Origin: Bog-756 sp963777665
Lineage (GTDB): Bacteria > Actinomycetota > Acidimicrobiia > Acidimicrobiales > RAAP-2
NCBI GenBank assembly: GCA_963777665.1
Contig: CAVZRJ010000006.1
Location: forward strand, 248,001-312,000
DNA: 64,000 nt
Reading direction: 5' to 3'
Of the stretch, positions 61,756-64,000 are shown one piece after another. The translations under genes and the position numbers were made by a program. Every line of letters begins with the position of its first letter. The first letter of the stretch is position 1. Under the pieces are notes generated by a model. It saw nothing but the letters and a program-made list of their open reading frames with translations. It made no database searches and had not been told where the DNA came from.

Positions 61756-62691
61756 CTACGTGCTGCGCTCAGACTTTCCGTCGGATCCCCGTACGTAATT
61801 CATCTTCGACCAACGATCGGGTACGATTCCATCGGAGGCTGCGATCCAAGGCGATGGAGCAACGAACATTCGCCCAGCGTCGATGCCGCCTCGATATTCA
61901 CCAAGCCATGCTCCCCACCACGAGAAAGTGCTATTCGCCAGCACGACATGATCGTGTGATGCGATGAGCTGCAACTGACTGGGTGGTTCCAGGTGAGCTT
62001 CCACCGTCGCAACACCGAGTTCCCGAATTTCGGCAGCTAAGACGGAACAAGCTTCAAGATCGTCACCAAAAATAGTGAAATGAACACGACCACGCTCCTG
62101 CGCGATCAAGGTGCAGGCATCGACGTGATAGGCCATTGGAAGACGCCAACCTCGGATCGCGTAATCTTGGCCGAATCTTACCGAAACTGCGACGCTCTCT
62201 GAGGACAGTTGTGACCGCTTGATTCGCTGCATAATCGATAATTCACCGGAAGACATTGTTCGGAAAGAAGTGCCTACATGGTTTCGAACAGCGGAGAAAT
62301 ATTCTTCCACCTGGAATACTCCATACAATAATACCGGTGGCATTATGTCGCGAATTCGGCGGTCATATCCATCGACCGGCGCTTCGACAAATTCCTTGGA
62401 ACGAATGGGCGGAATATAGTGGGCACTTATCTCTCGTAACTTAGAGAGACCAAGCTGGAAGATGGGTACCGTAGGGGCCTGTAGCAGGTAAATGAGCTCG
62501 CTGTTCTGTACTGGGCGATAGCTTGTCGGAGTAAGAGTCTGATTGAGATAACTGGTATATTTTCGTGAGACTCTGTCGTCGATCAGCACGGGCGCACTCG
62601 GATCGAGTAGTTTGGCTCGTGCAGCGGCAATTTGGAATAGTTGATTCCCGAGATTACCTCGCAGAGCTACGGCAAATAAGTTCCTATACAT
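61756..62691 (-). CDS. Alpha-1,2-fucosyltransferase (GT11 family), AT-richer
   Basis: 311 residues from ATG 62691, near the usual length for bacterial GT11. Motifs: FAVALRGNLGNQLFQIAAARA (N-terminal G-x-GNQ-x-F), the donor-binding VSVRFGQDYAIRG (variant of H-x-R-R-x-D-Y) and the C-terminal LANSTFSWWGAWLGEY. The enzyme would add fucose to a surface glycan. Base composition is visibly AT-richer than its neighbours, codon use differs, and it sits between a tRNA with simple repeats and a transposase, all signs of transfer. The GT11 His of H-x-R-R is replaced by Ser-Val-Arg-Phe here. Confidence 0.82.
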   Translation of the reverse strand: MYRNLFAVALRGNLGNQLFQIAAARAKLLDPSAPVLIDDRVSRKYTSYLNQTLTPTSYRPVQNSELIYLLQAPTVPIFQLGLSKLREISAHYIPPIRSKEFVEAPVDGYDRRIRDIMPPVLLYGVFQVEEYFSAVRNHVGTSFRTMSSGELSIMQRIKRSQLSSESVAVSVRFGQDYAIRGWRLPMAYHVDACTLIAQERGRVHFTIFGDDLEACSVLAAEIRELGVATVEAHLEPPSQLQLIASHDHVVLANSTFSWWGAWLGEYRGGIDAGRMFVAPSPWIAASDGIVPDRWSKMNYVRGSDGKSERST

Positions 62692-62938
62692 TTTGCAGTC
62701 GAGAGTCTCCCTTATGACGTGCTACATGATAACAGTTTGGTAGTAGTTAACCCGAGCTCTTCACGGCGCCCATTGTCGGTGGCCTGATCCGGCCATGAGG
62801 GCTCCGGCGGCGGCCCGAGCGCCAGTCGCGGCATGGCCGTTCGGTGTTGAGGCACTCGTCGGGCATCGAATGTGACCCTGAACGCGTGTCGGGACGCGCG
62901 TCGCCCACCCGGTGCCACCTCGTCGGGTTCTGGTCGGT
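62692..62938. other. Spacer between fucosyltransferase and transposase; composition boundary
   Basis: The first ~60 bases are AT-rich and hold the fucosyltransferase promoter side (TGATAACAGTTTGG area). From about 62755 the sequence becomes GC-rich again, which probably marks the end of the inserted IS1380-type element. No terminal inverted repeat can be assigned from one end alone. No credible gene is seen. Confidence 0.4.
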
Positions 62939-64000
62939 TCAGGTGATCAGTGCGATGCGCCGGTAGGCGTCGAGCAGCACGTCGGTGGTGGGCCAACCGT
63001 CGATGATACGGACGACCGTCTGCCGGGCCCGGTGCACCAGCCGTCCGGGGGCATGGAAGATGCCCCAGCGGAGTGCCTTCGGTCGGGCGTCTCTCCAGGT
63101 GCCGTCACACAGGAGCTGGAACCACCGGACGAGGTCGGCGGCAAGGGTGACGGTCATCATCCAGGTGGCGTTGGCCTCGAAGCTGACGAAGGGGAACCGG
63201 GTGAGTCCCGAGTCCTTCAGCCGGCAGATGTGCTGTTCCACGTGGGCATGGGCCCGCATGGTGACGTCGAGGTCTCGGGGGTCGCCGTCCTGGTCGGTGT
63301 AGAAGCCCCAGTAGCGGTAGTCGAGTGAGGGGAGGAGGCTCCGTTGGGCACCGGGGTGGAGTGGCTCGCGTCGGACGATGAGGCGGGTGCCGGAGGGGAG
63401 CTTGGCGTCATCGATGAGCGACGTGAGCTCGGCCACCGAGCTCTCGTCCTTCACCTGTCCGTCCTGGGCGAGGGCGGGCAACCGCACCTCCTCCACGCCG
63501 ATGGCATCGAAGATGGCCGCCGTGACCTGGGGATTGCTCCGAGCCGACACGTAGAAGCCGACGTTGCGGTCCCGACAGGCGGCGAGGAACCCTTCGGTGC
63601 AGCCGGCCGAGTCGGCCCGCACGATCACGTCCCGGGTGACCAGATCAGCGGCGTCTCCGGCGTGATGTCCGGCGGCGATCTCGGCTGGGAGTTGGGCGAC
63701 GCCAGCATCCAACACGGTCACGTGGTCGGCCACCGTGTTGGCCCCGGCGTTGCCCGGCCGGAGCAGGGCAGCCAGCGTCTCGCCGGTGGCGTCCGCAAAG
63801 CAGAACATGGGGTGGAACCCGAACCCGCCCTTGTAGGTGGGAGCGGTCTGCTCCTTGCCCTCCGAGTGGATCTCGACCAGCGAAGCGTCGATGTCAAACA
63901 CCACCGGGGCTGTCCCCGTCGTCGCCGCCGACCGTCGCCACATTTCGGACCGCACGTCGGACAGCGCCTTCGTGATCTCCGCACGCCTCGTCGGGTCGAT
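62755..64000 (-). mobile_element. IS1380-like insertion sequence, partial
   Basis: Contains the IS1380-type transposase frame and its downstream flank. The left boundary is estimated from the change from AT-rich to GC-rich sequence near 62755; the right end is outside the window. Elements of this family are ~1.7 kb with short inverted repeats, which cannot be verified here. Confidence 0.55.
62939..64000 (-). CDS. IS1380-family transposase (N-terminus beyond window)
   Basis: The reading frame is open to the right edge, so the first part of the protein is missing. The visible ~350 residues match the IS1380 DDE transposase: VVFDIDASLVEIHSEGKEQTAPTYKGGFGFHPMFCFAD with the first catalytic Asp, RPGNAGANTVADHV, VTRDVIVRADSAGCTEGFLAACRDRNVGFYVS with the second, and a late VEQHICRLKDSGLTRFPF containing the Glu. 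The C-terminus is complete at 62939. It is not frameshifted in the visible part and may be functional. Confidence 0.88.
   Translation of the reverse strand: MDPTRRAEITKALSDVRSEMWRRSAATTGTAPVVFDIDASLVEIHSEGKEQTAPTYKGGFGFHPMFCFADATGETLAALLRPGNAGANTVADHVTVLDAGVAQLPAEIAAGHHAGDAADLVTRDVIVRADSAGCTEGFLAACRDRNVGFYVSARSNPQVTAAIFDAIGVEEVRLPALAQDGQVKDESSVAELTSLIDDAKLPSGTRLIVRREPLHPGAQRSLLPSLDYRYWGFYTDQDGDPRDLDVTMRAHAHVEQHICRLKDSGLTRFPFVSFEANATWMMTVTLAADLVRWFQLLCDGTWRDARPKALRWGIFHAPGRLVHRARQTVVRIIDGWPTTDVLLDAYRRIALIT

Overview
The window is high-GC DNA with actinobacterial hallmarks: CrgA, an FhaA-FhaB-PstP-PbpA-PknB signalling locus next to a PabA/TrpG-type amidotransferase and a tRNA-Leu(CAG), an F420-type LLM oxidoreductase, MptB and GT87 lipoglycan mannosyltransferases, an Rpf-like muralytic protein, and secreted proteins with GYWLV repeats. 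An uncultured member of Acidimicrobiia or a related actinobacterial class is the best guess. The order crgA - pabA - pknB ... fhaA - tRNA-Leu matches the dnaA-proximal region of Mycobacterium, but rodA and pknA are missing from their usual slots.

Layout. 0-9.7 kb: end of a carotenoid-desaturase-like oxidoreductase, a TPR/SLOG-like/class III cyclase protein, a collagen-like secreted protein, an FAD monooxygenase with a secreted partner, small unknown genes, a GYWLV-repeat secreted protein and an amidohydrolase. 9.9-17.4 kb: cell-envelope block with DedA, UppP and four polyprenol-phosphate-type mannosyltransferases (two GT87, one PIG-V-like, MptB). 17.7-26.3 kb: Gfo/Idh/MocA oxidoreductase, lipase-like lipoprotein, a truncated DHFR-fold remnant, a VOC protein, a thioesterase, an ABC solute-binding lipoprotein and an LCP cell-wall ligase. 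26.3-28.5 kb: a divalent-metal transporter of the non-canonical, magnesium-type Nramp branch, preceded by a proline-rich 22-codon leader ORF with its own strong ribosome binding site and long complementarities to both ribosome binding sites. 28.5-43.3 kb: catabolic and oxidoreductase genes including two paralogous amidohydrolases around an aldolase, a D-aminoacylase-like enzyme and an aldehyde dehydrogenase. 43.3-53 kb: Rpf-like protein, sirohydrochlorin chelatase, an Ogt/Ada-AlkA repair operon, zwf (frameshifted), a second glycosylase, LLM oxidoreductase, ComF-like phosphoribosyltransferase, thioesterase. 53-61.3 kb: thiolase, crgA, pabA and the PknB/Fha locus. 61.5-64 kb: tRNA-Leu, a mosaic of tri- and tetranucleotide repeats, an AT-richer alpha-1,2-fucosyltransferase and an IS1380-type transposase that runs off the window, together looking like a horizontally acquired island at the tRNA.

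At least five genes (cyclase, collagen-like, the 6.2 kb unknown, the PIG-V-like transferase, zwf) read correctly only if a single-base frameshift is allowed. Uncorrected consensus errors are the simplest explanation, so these are described as genes with probable sequence errors rather than as true pseudogenes.

The most interesting locus is the proline-rich leader plus Nramp-type transporter at 26.48-28.48 kb, which has the layout of a translation-sensing magnesium switch.
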